A stretch of DNA of 64,000 bases from Populus alba (lineage: Eukaryota; Streptophyta; Magnoliopsida; Malpighiales; Salicaceae), in contig NC_133297.1 of assembly GCF_005239225.2 (NCBI RefSeq), positions 19,022,147-19,086,146 of the forward strand. The letters run 5' to 3'. The notes under the pieces were generated by a model that was given only the letters and a program-made list of their open reading frames with translations, was not told the origin of the DNA and did no database searches. Below are positions 45,641 to 57,421 of the stretch, piece after piece. Made by a program: the position numbers and the translations under genes. Numbering within the stretch: position 1 is the first letter of the stretch; every line of letters begins with the position of its first letter.

Positions 45641-46370
45641 AGAAAGCTTGACCACTGATGCGTGCCTTTAGGAAGCTGTACAACATTGGTTATTAATAAC
45701 AACACAAAGCAAACAAAAGTATAGAATCAAAATATAATGCATCGACATATTACTTCCAAAATTTTTGGGAAGACTAAAACCTTCACTCCACTTCCACCAC
45801 CAACTACAACGATAAGAAGATTGCATGCACTCGATATTCCTAGACACAAAGTCCTTTGCTATAGGAAAAATAAAAGTCATAAAATGCTAGAACAGTTCCA
45901 CTGCCAGTTAAAACAGTTGGATTTTGGATTAGGTTTCTCATCTATTTATATCACACCTCCTATTTTGAAACAAATTTTTATGACATGATTCAACTGTTGC
46001 TTTTTTCAGCTTTGGAGATGGTGGTGCTGGAGTTTTTTGTTTTGTCGGAGTCTTAAAGCATAATATATCAAGTTAATAAAAGTTTATAAACTACTGTTAC
46101 GACGGAGATGAACTGAAAGAAACAATGGCAACAAGGAAGGCATGGATAGGAACTATAAAAATATTCACAATTCCACCAATGAAATCTACCAAAATTGAGG
46201 TTTCTGATACTCATAAGGATCAAATTTCTACCAAATGAGCCAGTTGATATAGATATAAAATATAAAAAGACTGTAGAGGGAGGGTGGGGTTGTCTTTTCA
46301 TTGGGATGCATTTGTCATTAAAGAAATGGTTTGGGAGAAAACGATAGTGCAAATTTTAGTGGGGCATGGT
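45641..46370. repeat. Mixed spacer with copied module
   Basis: 45641-46000 is unassigned. 46040-46110 (GGAGTCTTAAAGCATAATAT) matches 24378-24430, and 46150-46325 (CCACCAATGAAATC, GGATCAAATTTCTACC) matches 36655-36830. No gene. Confidence 0.6.
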
Positions 46371-46760
46371 TGGGTTACATGCATAGGCTGCAGACACTTA
46401 GTGCTAGGCAGTCATGCCCTGCCACAGAGAGTTCCAAAGGCTGTAGGGGGGTGAGGTTGTGCCCTAGGCTGTAAACACCTGGCACTGGCTGCCATGCCTT
46501 GGGTGCTAGGTCTAGACACGTGTGCCTAACTATAGACTTAGGCAAGCAGGTTGGCAGAACCACACACCTGGGGTCGAGAGGGTTGTTGGGTCATTGCAGC
46601 AGGACCTAATAGTGTTGGGTCCTGCTTACACTAGGACCCAATTGCGTTGGGTCTTGCTGGAACCATTAAAGTTGGGTCCTGCTTACACTAGGACCCAATT
46701 GCGTTGGGTCTTGCTGGAACCATTAAAGTTGGGTCCTACCCCCAGGAGGACCCATGACTT
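46371..46760. repeat. GGGTC-type tandem repeat
   Basis: 46604-46740 holds two nearly identical units of about 65 bp (TTGGGTCCTGCTTACACTAG, then GACCCAATTGCGTTGGGTC). 46371-46540 holds looser repeats of GGCTGTA/GGCAGTCATGCC phrases. No gene. Confidence 0.75.
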
Positions 46761-48240
46761 TAATTTTTTTTTTTTTCATATGGTAAAGAGCACATAAACA
46801 GATGAGAATTTTTTTATATTGAACAAAAATTGAGTGGTGATATATATTTTTCTTATTTGAGGTTGGGTTGAATTTTCTTATTAAAGCATGTTTGTTTTTT
46901 CCTTTCAAAAATGATTTTAAAAATAAAAAAAAAATATTTCTTTCTTTACTTCAAATTAAGATTTTTTTTTTCCTCTTGTTTTTTTTTTTCAAAATAAAAG
47001 CATTTAGAAAAATTATAATTCTAATATTGTCATATTAAAGTTGATGGAGCTCTAAATAATTTTTTTATTCACATAATATACTTTATATATTTGTATTATA
47101 TAAAAGAATTTTTTTACAATAAATTTTTTTCTTTACTTGAATTTAAAAGAATTACAATGATAACGTTACTTCTCACAACGTGCTAATGGAGATGGAATGT
47201 ATCCCTCTTGAACCGAATTCAGGAGTTTAGTTCATGGTTGCTGGAAAATTAATAAAAGCAGAGAAGAAATGAATGATTTCTGACCTTTTTTCAGGTATGT
47301 TCTACTCTCTTTATACATCTTTTTTTCTGCCGAAATCTTCAAGATTATTAGGCTAATTAGGATTCTTCATGATGTTAAATTTGTTCCTTCTTTATCTTGT
47401 CTTTAAGGCTGGATAAATCTTCTCATAATTTGTGTTGAGAATTGATTATGCTGCTATCACAATTATGTGGTAATTCCAACTCTGCTGCAACTTAGACTTT
47501 GTTTCTGACTTGGTTTCTTGCAATATTCGACTATCCCAACTGTATTCATTCATTCATGTATGTTAAAGGCTTAATCTGTATCTTTCTTGGGTCCTAAGAC
47601 CCACTGTTTCTATGTCAGACTCTTAGCCATATTAGGATGCTCAACATTGTTGGTTTCCTAATCATATTAGGAAACCCATCTCGTCCTCTAGATTGCGTTC
47701 GGAGTTTGGCCTTCAAAATAATATTATATGAATTGGAGTCCTTCATTAAAATACTATTCCTGGATGTGCAGATGAATTTGGACTTTTGAATATCCTGATT
47801 TTGATATCTGAATGTGAAGATATTCCTGTTTGAATATCTAGTGTGAAAATAGAGAATCCTAATGAGATCATATTTTTGCCTATTTGAAGATATTCTGACC
47901 CGAGTTTGCAGGTCTGATTTGAGGTCCTAATGAGATCATATTTTTGCCCATATACCTTCCTAAAAAGCTTGAGATGTGTACTTCAACTTAGATTAAACCC
48001 ACATTCTCATTCTGGAACTCTAACTTGGCAAAAAACCTGTCACGAGAAGCTAGATCCCAAAAAGTAAAATGTTGAATTTCTTATCTTTTAGCGATTAATT
48101 CACGAAGTCTCTTCTGCATGCCAAACTCATATAAATAACTTCCAATCAACTCGAATAAGTTCAAAATCCCTTAAAAGTTATAGTGTAAAAGGAATAAAAA
48201 CACATGTATATTTTGCACTTATCAATGTTTTTGACAACAA
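46761..48240. other. Noncoding, probably old retroelement DNA
   Basis: AT-rich to 47160, then sequence with a short direct repeat (TCCTAATGAGATCATATTTTT at about 47862 and 47930, given here as its first 20 bases plus T). No protein-domain match by eye. It may be an old LTR, but I found no termini. Confidence 0.35.
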
Positions 48241-48560
48241 AACCCTCCACTGTTGTGTATACTGTTAGCAGGACCCAACAATGGTGCTGGACCCAAGTTT
48301 ATTGGGCCTAACTCTGCTGCCAGACCCAATGATGGTGGGTATGGGTACCTAGTTGAAGTAGGACCCACTAAAGTTAGGCCCTACTTCCACATAGACCAAG
48401 CAGAGGTGGGCCTAGTTGCCATCAGGACCCACTGCTGCTAGGTATTGCTATCACCAAGACCTAGTAGCATTGGCCAAGTCTGTTTCATTTGAAATTTGGG
48501 CCTGCAATTGGGCCGGAGGAAACCGGTCCTGCCGGGTCAACCCTTAACTTGGGCGACTCT
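48241..48560. repeat. GGGTC-type repeat
   Basis: Repeated AGGACCCA(A/C) and TTGGGCCTA-type phrases, each 20-30 bp apart. The same class occurs at 23521, 38600, 46604 and 60976. No gene. Confidence 0.65.
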
Positions 48561-48947
48561 GTAAAAACCCAATAGTGTCCCTCTTTTTTTTGAATTTTTT
48601 TTCTTCCAACCTAGAGACCCCTCTTGTTTCATATTTTTTAATTAATTACTAATTCATTTCAAAGTTCACTGTATAAATATTAGAAGAATGTTTTATTTTT
48701 TCAATGTGGGATTTGAAGCCCTTTAGTATATATATTCTATCTTCACAAGAAAAAATTATATTTTTTGAAGTGGGATAAAAACAATTTTTGGTTTAAATCC
48801 ATCAAGTTAGAAGAATAAGATAGTATCTTTTCAATGTGGGATAAAAAATATTTTGAGGTAATCTTTTAAATTTAATTGTTTACAACATGTATAGCCTATA
48901 TCCACATGGATTATAATTTTTCTAGATTTTTTCATATAAAATATGAA
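48561..48947. other. Unassigned AT-rich spacer
   Basis: Contains two loosely similar phrases with TTTTTCAATGTGGGAT (48698 and 48826). No gene seen. Confidence 0.5.
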
Positions 48948-49489
48948 TGTAAACCCCCGATTATAGTTTTTCTGGGTTATTAAAATATGAAAAATTTAAC
49001 CAATAGTAAAATGGGTTAAATTAAATTAAAGAAACTTAAATCAAGATAAAAATAGTGAAATTAATGAAATGAAAAGTGAATATAGTACTAAATTGTTGAA
49101 AAGACAAATATTTGTGGGGATAAAATGAATACGCAAGACCAAGAGAGGTCAATATTCAAGTAACAGAAGGTTAGGAGTTTATGGTCAAATGATAAAAAGT
49201 TGCGGGGTGAAATTATAAGAAATGAAAAGAGGTATAACTTAATTATAAGAAGAAAAAAGAAAAGAGATACATGGGGGCCTAAATGAAAATAAAAAAAATC
49301 ATAAAGCATAAATACTCTTATAAGGAAAAAAAAAGAGGGAGTTTTGAATTCCATTCTTACAAAAATCAAGAGAGAAACACTAAAATTTCAAGAACCCATC
49401 CAAGATTAATTCCCATCATGTTTTAGCTTTCCAACAAGACTAATATTGCTTGAATTAGAGTTCTATAACTCCAGATATAGTTAAAAATC

Positions 49490-49985
49490 CAAGGAGAGGT
49501 CGAACAGTAACAGTTGGATATCAAGACAGTAACATTTGGACAGTAAGAGTCCAATGTTTCTTGATGAGCAATTTTGACTATTTTAGAGGTATAAATGGGG
49601 TCTCTTATATCATAGAACTTGTAGCCTTATGTCTTATATTTCCAAAGAGACCAATCTCACCTCAATTGGAGTTCTATAACTTTAGATATTGTTAAAAATC
49701 TGAGTAGAGGTCGGACAGTAACAGTTTGATATCAAGACAGTAACAGTCCAACGTTTCTTGATGAGCAATTTTGACTGTCTTAGGGGCAGAACTGGGTTCT
49801 CCTTTATTCAAAGAACTTGTAGCCTTGTGTCTTAGCTTTCCAATGAGACAAATCTCGCCTAAAATGGAGTTTATAACTCTAGATATCGTTAAAAATATGA
49901 GGAGAGGTCGGACAATAACAGTTCATTGTCTAAACTGTAACAGTTGGATAGTAACAGTCCAATGTCTAGACAATAACAGTTCAAA
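49490..49985. repeat. CAGTAACAGTT repeat block inside the solo LTR
   Basis: GGACAGTAACAGTTGGATATC-like units, and a larger duplicated segment of about 180-190 bp (AGCTTTCCAA, GAGTTCTATAACT, GTTAAAAAT, GAGGTCGGACAGTAACAG), recur three times. The reverse complement of this block (GTTACTGTCTTAGACC) fills 63600-64000. Confidence 0.8.
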
Positions 49986-50334
49986 AATAAAGAAATGAAT
50001 GATAACTATGGTTGGATAAAGGATGAGAACATTAATGGATGTAATGAGAAAAAAAACATAATGTATAAAGAAATATATATTAGTTGTTGATATGATTATT
50101 ATAAAACATATCCTTGAATGAAAAAAATTTATGAGATGAGCTTGTTACTACAGGAGGGACCACCGGTATGGTGCAACAGCAGCAACAAAGGAGCACGAGT
50201 GGAGCTTCTACTACAGGTAGGTGACTTCCACCTTCCTTTTTAATAACGTTAAATAATGAAATACCTTATCATGAATGTTACCATACTGTGTTAATTCATA
50301 TATTAGATTGCCAAATGCTTAAATGTTGATAAAT

Positions 50335-51215
50335 GATTGATTAGCTTCGACTAATGGCATCCAAATGGATGACCGAGACAAACAATTGATTTGCTTCGGC
50401 TAATAGTGTCCGAATGGACGACCGCAACAAATGAATGATTAGCTTTGGCTAATGGCATCCGAAGGGATGACTGGGACAAATGATTGATTAGCTTTGGCTA
50501 ATAGTATTCGAATGGATGACCGGAACAAATGAATGATTAGCTTCGGCTAATGGCATCCGAAGGGATGACCAGGACAAATGATTGATTAGCTTAGGCTAAT
50601 AGTATCTAAATGGATGACCGGAACAAACGAATGATTAGCTTCAGCTAATGGCATCCGAATGGATGACCGGGACAAACGATTGACTTGCTTTAGCTAATGG
50701 CATCCGAATGGACGACCGGGACAAATGAATGATTAGCTTCGGCTAATGGCATCCGAATGGACGACCAGGACAAATGAATGATTAGCTTCGGCTAATGCCA
50801 TCCGAAGGGATGACCGGGACAAACGATTGATTAGCTTTTGCTAATAGTATCCGAATGGATGACCAGAACAAATGAATGATTAGCTTCAGCTAATGGCATC
50901 CGAAGGGATGACCGGGACAAACAATTGATTAGATTTGGCTAATAGTATCTGAATGGGTGACCGGAAAAAACGAATGAATAGCTTCAGCTAATGGCATCTG
51001 AATGGATGACCGAGACATACGATTTACTTGCTTTAGCTAATAGCATCCAAATGGATGACCGGCACAAATGAATGATTAGCTTCGGCTAATGGCATCCGAA
51101 TGAATGATTAGCTTTGGCTAATGGCATCCGAAGGGATGACCGAGATAAACGGTTAATTAGTTTTGGCTGATGGCATTCGAAATGGATGGCCAGGGTGAGT
51201 GAACGGTTAACTTCG
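50335..51215 (+). repeat. UUCG-hairpin tandem array, about 18 units of 48-50 bp
   Basis: Consensus unit: GATTAGCTTCGGCTAATGGC, then ATCCGAATGGATGACCGG, then GACAAATGAAT. Successive TTAGCTT or TTGCTT starts are at 50341, 50391, 50439 and 50488, and so on to about 51150. ATTAGC and GCTAAT form a 6-bp stem around TTCG; common variants replace TTCG with TTTG, TTCA or TTTA. Odd and even units often differ (GGCATCCGAAGGG versus AGTATCCGAATGG), pointing to a higher-order two-unit period. Confidence 0.93.
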
Positions 51216-51851
51216 GCAATGATGCCTTAAGGGGATGGGCTGAAATTAAAATTACGACTGGTTACAAGAATTGGTGCATCTATATGTACTACAAGTTGTT
51301 TATACCAGAAACATGAAGGAACTACAAGTGTCATGCTTCAAACATGAGACAATGCTAATGCTTCATTAAACTGCCACACCATTTCTTATCATTATTATTA
51401 TTAAGTAATTGCATTCATGTAAATGTTTTGTACTGCAGTAGGGACATCACACCAACAAGGTGCCTAGGAAACCCAATACACGGGAGCCTACTTTTGCAAG
51501 GAATCATGTAGTTGCATTCTAAATCATGATGTATTTTGTATGAATCAATGTATTGAATGTATAACTATTATTAGATCTTTTTTTGTTTAAATTCTTGATG
51601 GCTACTGGTAGGATAGAATACAAACTCATGTCTATGCATGTATATTTTGATTATGAACTTTTAATTATGCAAACATAATATTACATGTTTATGTAAGAAT
51701 CACTTTTAAATGAAATGTTGATTGTTGTTGATGTATGGATTGTATCTTGATGATGTGAGGGAACGGGTTCGTCGATTTCCGACATGATGTGTGTCAAGTA
51801 CAAAAAAAAAAAATTACTGTTATTTTGGGCTTGAAAAGCCGGGTTGTTACA

Positions 51852-52586
51852 ATGAAAACCTGAAATAATTTTTTTTTCAATTTCCTGGTTTGACCCAAAT
51901 CCTTATAACAAAGGACCCAATCCCTTCGCCAAATCAACCCCTATGTCGGGTTTCATAACTATAGTTGTCATAAAAATATATTTTTAAATTTGTTATATTT
52001 TTTGAACTATCAAAATGCGTTTAAAAAATATACATAAATATTTTTTATCAAAAGTAAAAATATTTGACCAGCGGCAAAGTGCGGGTCACATCATTGGTAC
52101 ACTTTAAAAATGGTTGAAAACATAGTTATCTATTATATTCGAATATATAGGATTAACAGAGGCAATAAAAAATTTAATGAATAGAATAATTAATTAGTTC
52201 AGTTTTTATAAAAGACTAAATTAATATGCAATAAAACTGAAAAGAGATAGAAATAATAATTAGAACTAGATGGATTTTGAAGAGACTTGGTTGCACAATC
52301 TTGTCGGTTTGATTGCTTTTGGTTAATTTTTTTAGTAATATTCGCTTTGTTTCTACAAATCTGATATTCATCTTCCCTTAAGTTTTTGCAATTTGGTATT
52401 TCATCTTCTTTTCAGTTTCTATAACTTGGCATTTGCATTCTATTTTTTCAATTTTTTGTTTTTGAGTAATCATATAGCATCGAGAAGATATTTGTTTAGC
52501 TTTTGCAATATTTGTTCAGTGTCTGTAATTTGATATATTTTTTTCGTTGCTTTTGCATTCTTGATCTCTGTAATTGTTGATTATAG
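51852..52586. other. Unassigned AT-rich spacer
   Basis: No gene. 52310-52460 repeats phrases of the type TTTCTACAAATCTGATATTCATCTT loosely; beyond that nothing is recognised. Confidence 0.45.
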
Positions 52587-53040
52587 CTACTAAAAGAGAT
52601 GATTTGGTTCAATCTGTGAGTGTGAGGTTGGATGGGAAGAACTATTCGTATTGAAGTTATGTAATGTGAAATTTCTTTAAGGGCAAAAAGATGTGGGGAT
52701 ATGTCAGTGGAACCTATGTGGTATCTAAGAATACTGAGGTAGGGGATGTTGCTTTGATAGATGCATGGGAAGCATACAATGCAAAGATTATTACTTGGAT
52801 TAATAATTTTATTGAGCATTCCATAGGTACGCAATTGGCGAAGTATGAGACAACAAATGAGGTTTGAGATCATCTGCAAAGGTTATTCACGCAATTAAAT
52901 TTTACAAAGTAGTATCAATTAAAGAATGACAAATCTTTGGGATCAACTGGCTACTTGTAGAGATTCCAACATCATAAACCATGGTGAGACCAGTCTTGAA
53001 AAGTACAGATGATTGCTAAGAACCATGTCCAGGTTTCTAG
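52587..53040 (+). pseudogene. Ty1/copia gag fragment
   Basis: The plus strand encodes ATKRDDLVQSVSVRLDGKNY, then GKKMWGYVSGTYVV, then IDAWEAYNAKIITWINN and IGTQLAKYETTNEV, the usual copia gag (UBN2-like) opening. Three TGA codons stand where Trp would be expected (near 52654, 52669 and 52867), and a TAG follows. The fragment ends abruptly at 53040 against GH17 sequence. No LTR is found next to it. Confidence 0.8.
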
Positions 53041-53280
53041 TCTTACAAAAAGCAGCAAAATTTAAAGCAGATGATCAAACATCAATTTTTAAACGACAAA
53101 ATAGAACACCAACATTTTTTTTGTTTTCATAGACTGAAATGAAGACAACAAAATTAAGGTAAATTTTTTAGAAATGGAAGGAGGTAATTAAAATACAAGA
53201 GATGCAAACTTACTTGTGATTTTTACGGTCTGCAAGAAGGAAAGGAGTAGGAAAGCAACAGTATAAGGAAGCACCACCGA
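53041..53280 (-). pseudogene. Second copy of GH17 exon 1 and intron 1
   Basis: Highly similar to 38121-38360. Exon 1 is 53214-53280 with the donor GTAAGT kept, and the intron continues to 53041, within about two bases of where exon 2 starts in the other copy. The start codon is lost (TCG in place of ATG at 53280-53278). Exon 2 is absent; a copia gag scrap adjoins on that side and a CACTA element on the other. Because the intron is kept, this is a DNA-level duplication. Confidence 0.9.
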
Positions 53281-54203
53281 GGCTTAGGTGGTATATATTG
53301 ACCGAATTGCCAATGGAATAAATAGAATTTTGAAAAAAAAAAAAAAGTTTGATGATGTGAAATTTTTTCAGACAATTTTATTGATGGAATGACCGAGGGA
53401 TTCAAACCGGGATCTTTGTATAGTGATATGGCCCATTCAACGTCAAAATTATCGACAGGTATACTGACATGAAGTGTCCGTCGGTGATTCCATCGGTAAA
53501 AGCCAATATATCCACAGTCTGCCGACTTTCTCCTCCTATATTTCTCATTCTTCTTCCCTATCCCAACTCTCCCCTCCCAAACTGCAAACAACCACCCACC
53601 CCCTAAAAATATCCCCCTCTTCTCAACACAAGCACTCATCTTTCTTATACTTTTGTACGTGGTCACAACATTCGTTCTCTAATTTATTTTGGATTTTATC
53701 ATTTTTTATAAGTAAATCTATCCTTTTTAATTTTAACATTTAAATGTCAATTTTATTATTTTTATTGTTTTTTTATATGTATTTTGTTAACGTATGTACT
53801 TGTTTTATTGTTATTTGTCAAAGAAACTTGTAGTATGAATGTATAATTTTGTAGTTGTAATAGTTTATTTTAGATTTTGTCAAATTGTATTTGTTTGTAA
53901 ATTGTTGAACCTTTGTTTGAATTACAAAATTAGGTGTTGTGATGAAATAAATAATAGCTTGTTTAACGAGTCCATTTTAATTTTTATCAATTCTATTGCG
54001 AAGTTGTGATTTGCGTAAATTTGTATATGTATAAATTTGTATGGACGTTGATAATTGATAATTGATAATGAATATTTAACATAAATGTTTTTTTAGTTTG
54101 TTGGATAATGTTCGGCAAACCAATATTTTTGTAAATTTAGTTACGTAACATAGTTAATTAATACATGTTGTCATCATAATTTTATAGAGGTTCGATTGAA
54201 GTC

Positions 54204-54800
54204 ATGGATGATCGTTCATGGATATATCGAGACTCACCCCAAGGATTGCGGTGGATGAATTATTATAATGGGGTTCAGGATTTTATTAATTTCGCAACAT
54301 CTATTCCTAGAAATTTTACTGATGATGGTATTAGTTGTTCATGCAGGAAGTGTAAAAATAAAAAGTTGCTACATCTAGATGGTGTAACGTTGTATCTTCT
54401 AACCAAAGGGTTCATGGAGATTACTGTATTGGTATGCACATGGAGAACTATTTGTTCCTATTGAGAGCATGGTAGAAAGGGTAGTTGGGTCAACTTCTAG
54501 TGATAGCAACGTGCATGAAGTTGTAAATGACAACAATAATCCTTATAGAAATATGGTTATGGATGCAGTGAGAATGAATCAAGATAATGTCAGTCAATGT
54601 CCAATCGTAGAAGACCCTAATGCAGATGCAGTAAGGTTTTTTGATCTATTGAAAGATTCTGACAAACCATTATAGGATGGGAGCACGAATTACAGTAAAT
54701 TATCGATCGTAGCACAAGTGTTCATCATCAAGTCATATAACGAGTTGAGTGAGGCCAGTTATGATAAAATTATAGAATGGGCGAGAAGCATTTTATTCTA
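54204..54800 (+). pseudogene. CACTA transposase N-terminal fragment
   Basis: Begins MDDRSWIYRDSPQGLRWMN and keeps the zinc-ligand cluster CSCRKCKNKK. A frameshift near 54420 interrupts it; the frame resumes with VGSTSSDSNVHEV and ends KDSDKPL followed by TAG at 54673-54675. This is the very position of the TAG in the first element. Reading on gives DGSTNYSKLSIVAQVF and EWARSIL before a deletion removes the tnp2 domain at about 54795. Confidence 0.88.
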
Positions 54801-55129
54801 TTATTGCTTGTTATGTTTTTTATTATTTCCATTAATTTTAATTGTCATTTATGTATTTCTATAGATGTTAAATTTCTATAGATGGTAGGTTGTATATAAG
54901 ATTTTCCAATGGAGTCAATTGGTTTGTGGTTATTGTAAATATTTACAGGTTTGAAAATTATGGGTAGTCTCCAATATAGAGGAGGTGCTGCCAAATTTGA
55001 AAATTATGGGTAGTCTCTAGTATAGGGGAGATGCTGCCAAATTATTTTTTAAATAATCAAATTTAATTATGTAATTATTCGTATAAATTTGTGTAGATGT
55101 GTAGAATAAAATCAATACCATGTCGTCAG
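54801..55129. other. Deletion junction region of the second CACTA element
   Basis: AT-rich. A phrase GAAAATTATGGGTAGTCTC is duplicated at 54953 and 55000 together with GGAGGTGCTGCC / GGAGATGCTGCC. The phrase CTCCTATACT...GTA resembles the reverse complement of 6885-6905 upstream of the second gene in the first element. Confidence 0.5.
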
Positions 55130-56790
55130 TAGACAGTTGCAGCTAGTTCTTCTAGCAGCAAGGATGACTTATCTTTAGATGCTAATCAAGAAGAGGTACC
55201 TTCACCAACTTGTGATGCTGCCTCTTCTAGCACGGTTTCACAAGGCAGAGGTGGTGTGCCTTCACAGCGGGGTCAATTCACCCGTAAGTAACAGACACAT
55301 TGGAAGGATGACCTTTCAATGTCAGTTTGTTTAGGTTTTTTTTTTTTTTATACTTGTAACATAATTTATGAGCAACTAATTAATATTTTATTAATTTTAT
55401 TTAATTTCAGGTTCACAAACATTGAGGCTGCCCGAACAATAACATCGGCGTTTAAATCGTCGATGGAGATTCCATTATTTCAATGGAGTCAAGTTTCCAT
55501 ACATCCTAAGTGGAGACCTAATATCGATGTATGGTTTTGACAATTTCAGATAGGTGTTAACTTCTAATTTCTAGATTATTTTTAATAAATTATTTTTTAA
55601 ATTTTATATCTTGTACTATTTTTATTTTAAATGAATTATTTATACACAACACAAATATGAGTGAGATAGCACGAACAACAATGTTGTGAGGAGGGTATGG
55701 GAGAATCATGCGACAACTAGGTAACATAAAAAATAATATAATTTTTTGTTTCATATTTTATGTTCTAAATTCTAATTTGTTACTATGGAAGTAGGTTGCA
55801 TGATTTTTGGTATGACACGCATAAAAAAGCAAAAAGATATGCAAGATATAACGGTCTAGAAGGCTAGAAAGAGGTGGCAGTTTGGAAGGAGTTCAAACCG
55901 CCATTCATCTCGAGGGATAAATGGACGCAATATATTAGGCATGTGATGTCTGAGTGGTTCGTATGACAGTCACAGTTCGGTGCCAACAACCGGAACCAAC
56001 AAATTCATGGTAAGGTGACCACACACACAGGCGGCTCCGTTCCGTTCAATGCACATGCGAAGCGAATGGTAAGATTAATTGAAATGAAATATATTGTTAA
56101 TTAATTTGTTGTTACTTATAAATATATTTAACTTGCAACATTTGTTTCTTACAGGCTATGTCTTTTGGACGTGAGCCGAGCCCAATGGAGTTGTTTGTCA
56201 AGACACGCGTGTAGAGTGAAAACCGCCAAAATGGAGTGCAACAATTCGTGGACAACTATGCTCAACACTTCATGGTATGTTCGTTCAATCATTTTATTTA
56301 GTAAGTTATTATTTTCTTGAACTGAATATAATGATTTTTGCTGTAATTTTTAGGACACTTATAATAGCCGATTAAGGGAGAGATATGGGGACGATCCTTC
56401 GACCCATTTGGATTTCGATCTGGATTTGTGGATGGAGGTAGGATCATTTGGTGGACCCAATAAAAATCGGGTCTACGGGCACTCCAACACTACGACCAAA
56501 AACTTGTGGGCGGCCCATAGTGTCTCAACCATTTGGAGCTCTCCATCAGTATCGAGCATCCAATCTAAGGAGTTCATGGCATTGAAACAACAATATGAAC
56601 AACTCCGTCAAATGGTAATGGACATTAGATCAAGGATGGGTGATGATACATGTGCAACCCCTTTTTGGCCGTACGATCCCAGAACAACCAGCCTCTTCCT
56701 CCAGCTCTATCGTTATTCTAGTTTAATTTTGTTTTTCAAATACATTAAATTTGTAATGAATATTTGGATGAATATTATTTAACATTAAAT
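55130..56790 (+). pseudogene. CACTA second-gene (Transposase_24 type) copy with stops
   Basis: Six exon-like blocks match 5102-6819 in order: 55135-55320 (acidic/Ser-rich, GVPSQRGQFTRK then TAG-like break), 55411-55550 (FTNIEAARTITSAFKSSMEI), 55650-55722, 55797-56068 (HDFWYDTHKKAKRYARYNG), 56155-56276 and 56353-56790 (RLRERYGDDPSTHLDFDLDL). In-frame stops are near 55289, 55866, 55967 and 56213. Splice signals are largely kept, which supports the exon model of the intact copy. Confidence 0.88.
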
Positions 56791-56934
56791 TTATATTTTT
56801 AATGTTTAATACAATTTTATTTGGTTAATTAGTTTTGTTTACTATTAATCAATATAATATTTTTTTTAAAATTATTTATTGAAAATAATTTTTTTAAAAT
56901 ATTTTTAAATAACTATTGGCGGCCTTACAGACGG

Positions 56935-57421
56935 AACAGGTATGTTGGTAATAGATAGAGAGTTGAAAAAAATTTACTGCCCATGCCACAATCACTGACA
57001 ACATTATTTCGTCGGTGATTTACCATTGACAATACTAATGGACTTTATCCGTCGGTATTATACAGAGAGTTCCCAAAATATTCACTACACATGCCACAAT
57101 CATTGACGGACTGGCTGTCAGTGATGTATCAGTGGAAATATAGACAGAAAAACTGTCGGTAAAGTTCTAGCATGAAAAATTCAAAACTTTAGTTTTTTAA
57201 AAAATTTAAACTTCCTTTTATGATTATGGCGCACTTTGTCCATCTGTATAATGCCGGTGTTTTTTTCCTGACAAAAGTAGCGATAGAAATGGGAATTACT
57301 GACAATCAATATTCCGACGACGTATTTCATCAGTGATGTTGTCGGTGAAAATTTTTCCGACAAATTTTATGTCTTACACCAACGGCATTAATCAGTAGGT
57401 AAAATGTTTAATGGTGTCATG
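56935..57421. repeat. Terminal repeat region of the second CACTA element
   Basis: Degenerate CCGACGGA/CCGTCGGT motifs and tandem phrases such as CATGCCACAATCA recur about every 90-100 bases. The sequence is collinear with 26820-27275. The last bases have lost the TAGTG terminus. Confidence 0.8.

Larger units (their letters stand above)
48948..51851 (+). repeat. Solo LTR, 2.9 kb, with ATGAA target duplication
   Basis: Starts TGTAAACCCCC and ends CCGGGTTGTTACA, an inverted TGTAA...TTACA pair. ATGAA lies directly on both sides (48943-48947 and 51852-51856). There is no coding sequence, primer site or second LTR. Inside are a block of CAGTAACAGT repeats (49490-49985), a large hairpin-unit array (50335-51215) and a 3' part with GTGTCATGCTTC-type text. 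Diverged relatives are at 20809-23095 and, inverted, 63215-64000. Confidence 0.85.
53290..57421 (+). mobile_element. Second CACTA element, plus strand, decayed
   Basis: Same gene order as 4598-13695 on the opposite strand: subterminal repeats and CT-rich leader (53380-53600), transposase 5' part (54204-54800), second gene (55130-56790), and terminal repeats (56935-57421). Motifs are more degraded than in the first element. The left terminus is truncated; the right ends TTTAATGGTGTCATG, a damaged version of the end at 27275. The tnp2 catalytic region is deleted. Confidence 0.88.

Noticed and set aside
45737..45988. 83-codon plus-strand frame
   Set aside because: Not similar to a known family by eye; lies in mosaic repeat DNA, with no splice or promoter support.
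50335..51215. Regularly spaced repeats suggesting a CRISPR array
   Set aside because: Whole units repeat with no unique spacers, and the genome is plant nuclear. It is a tandem array in an LTR.
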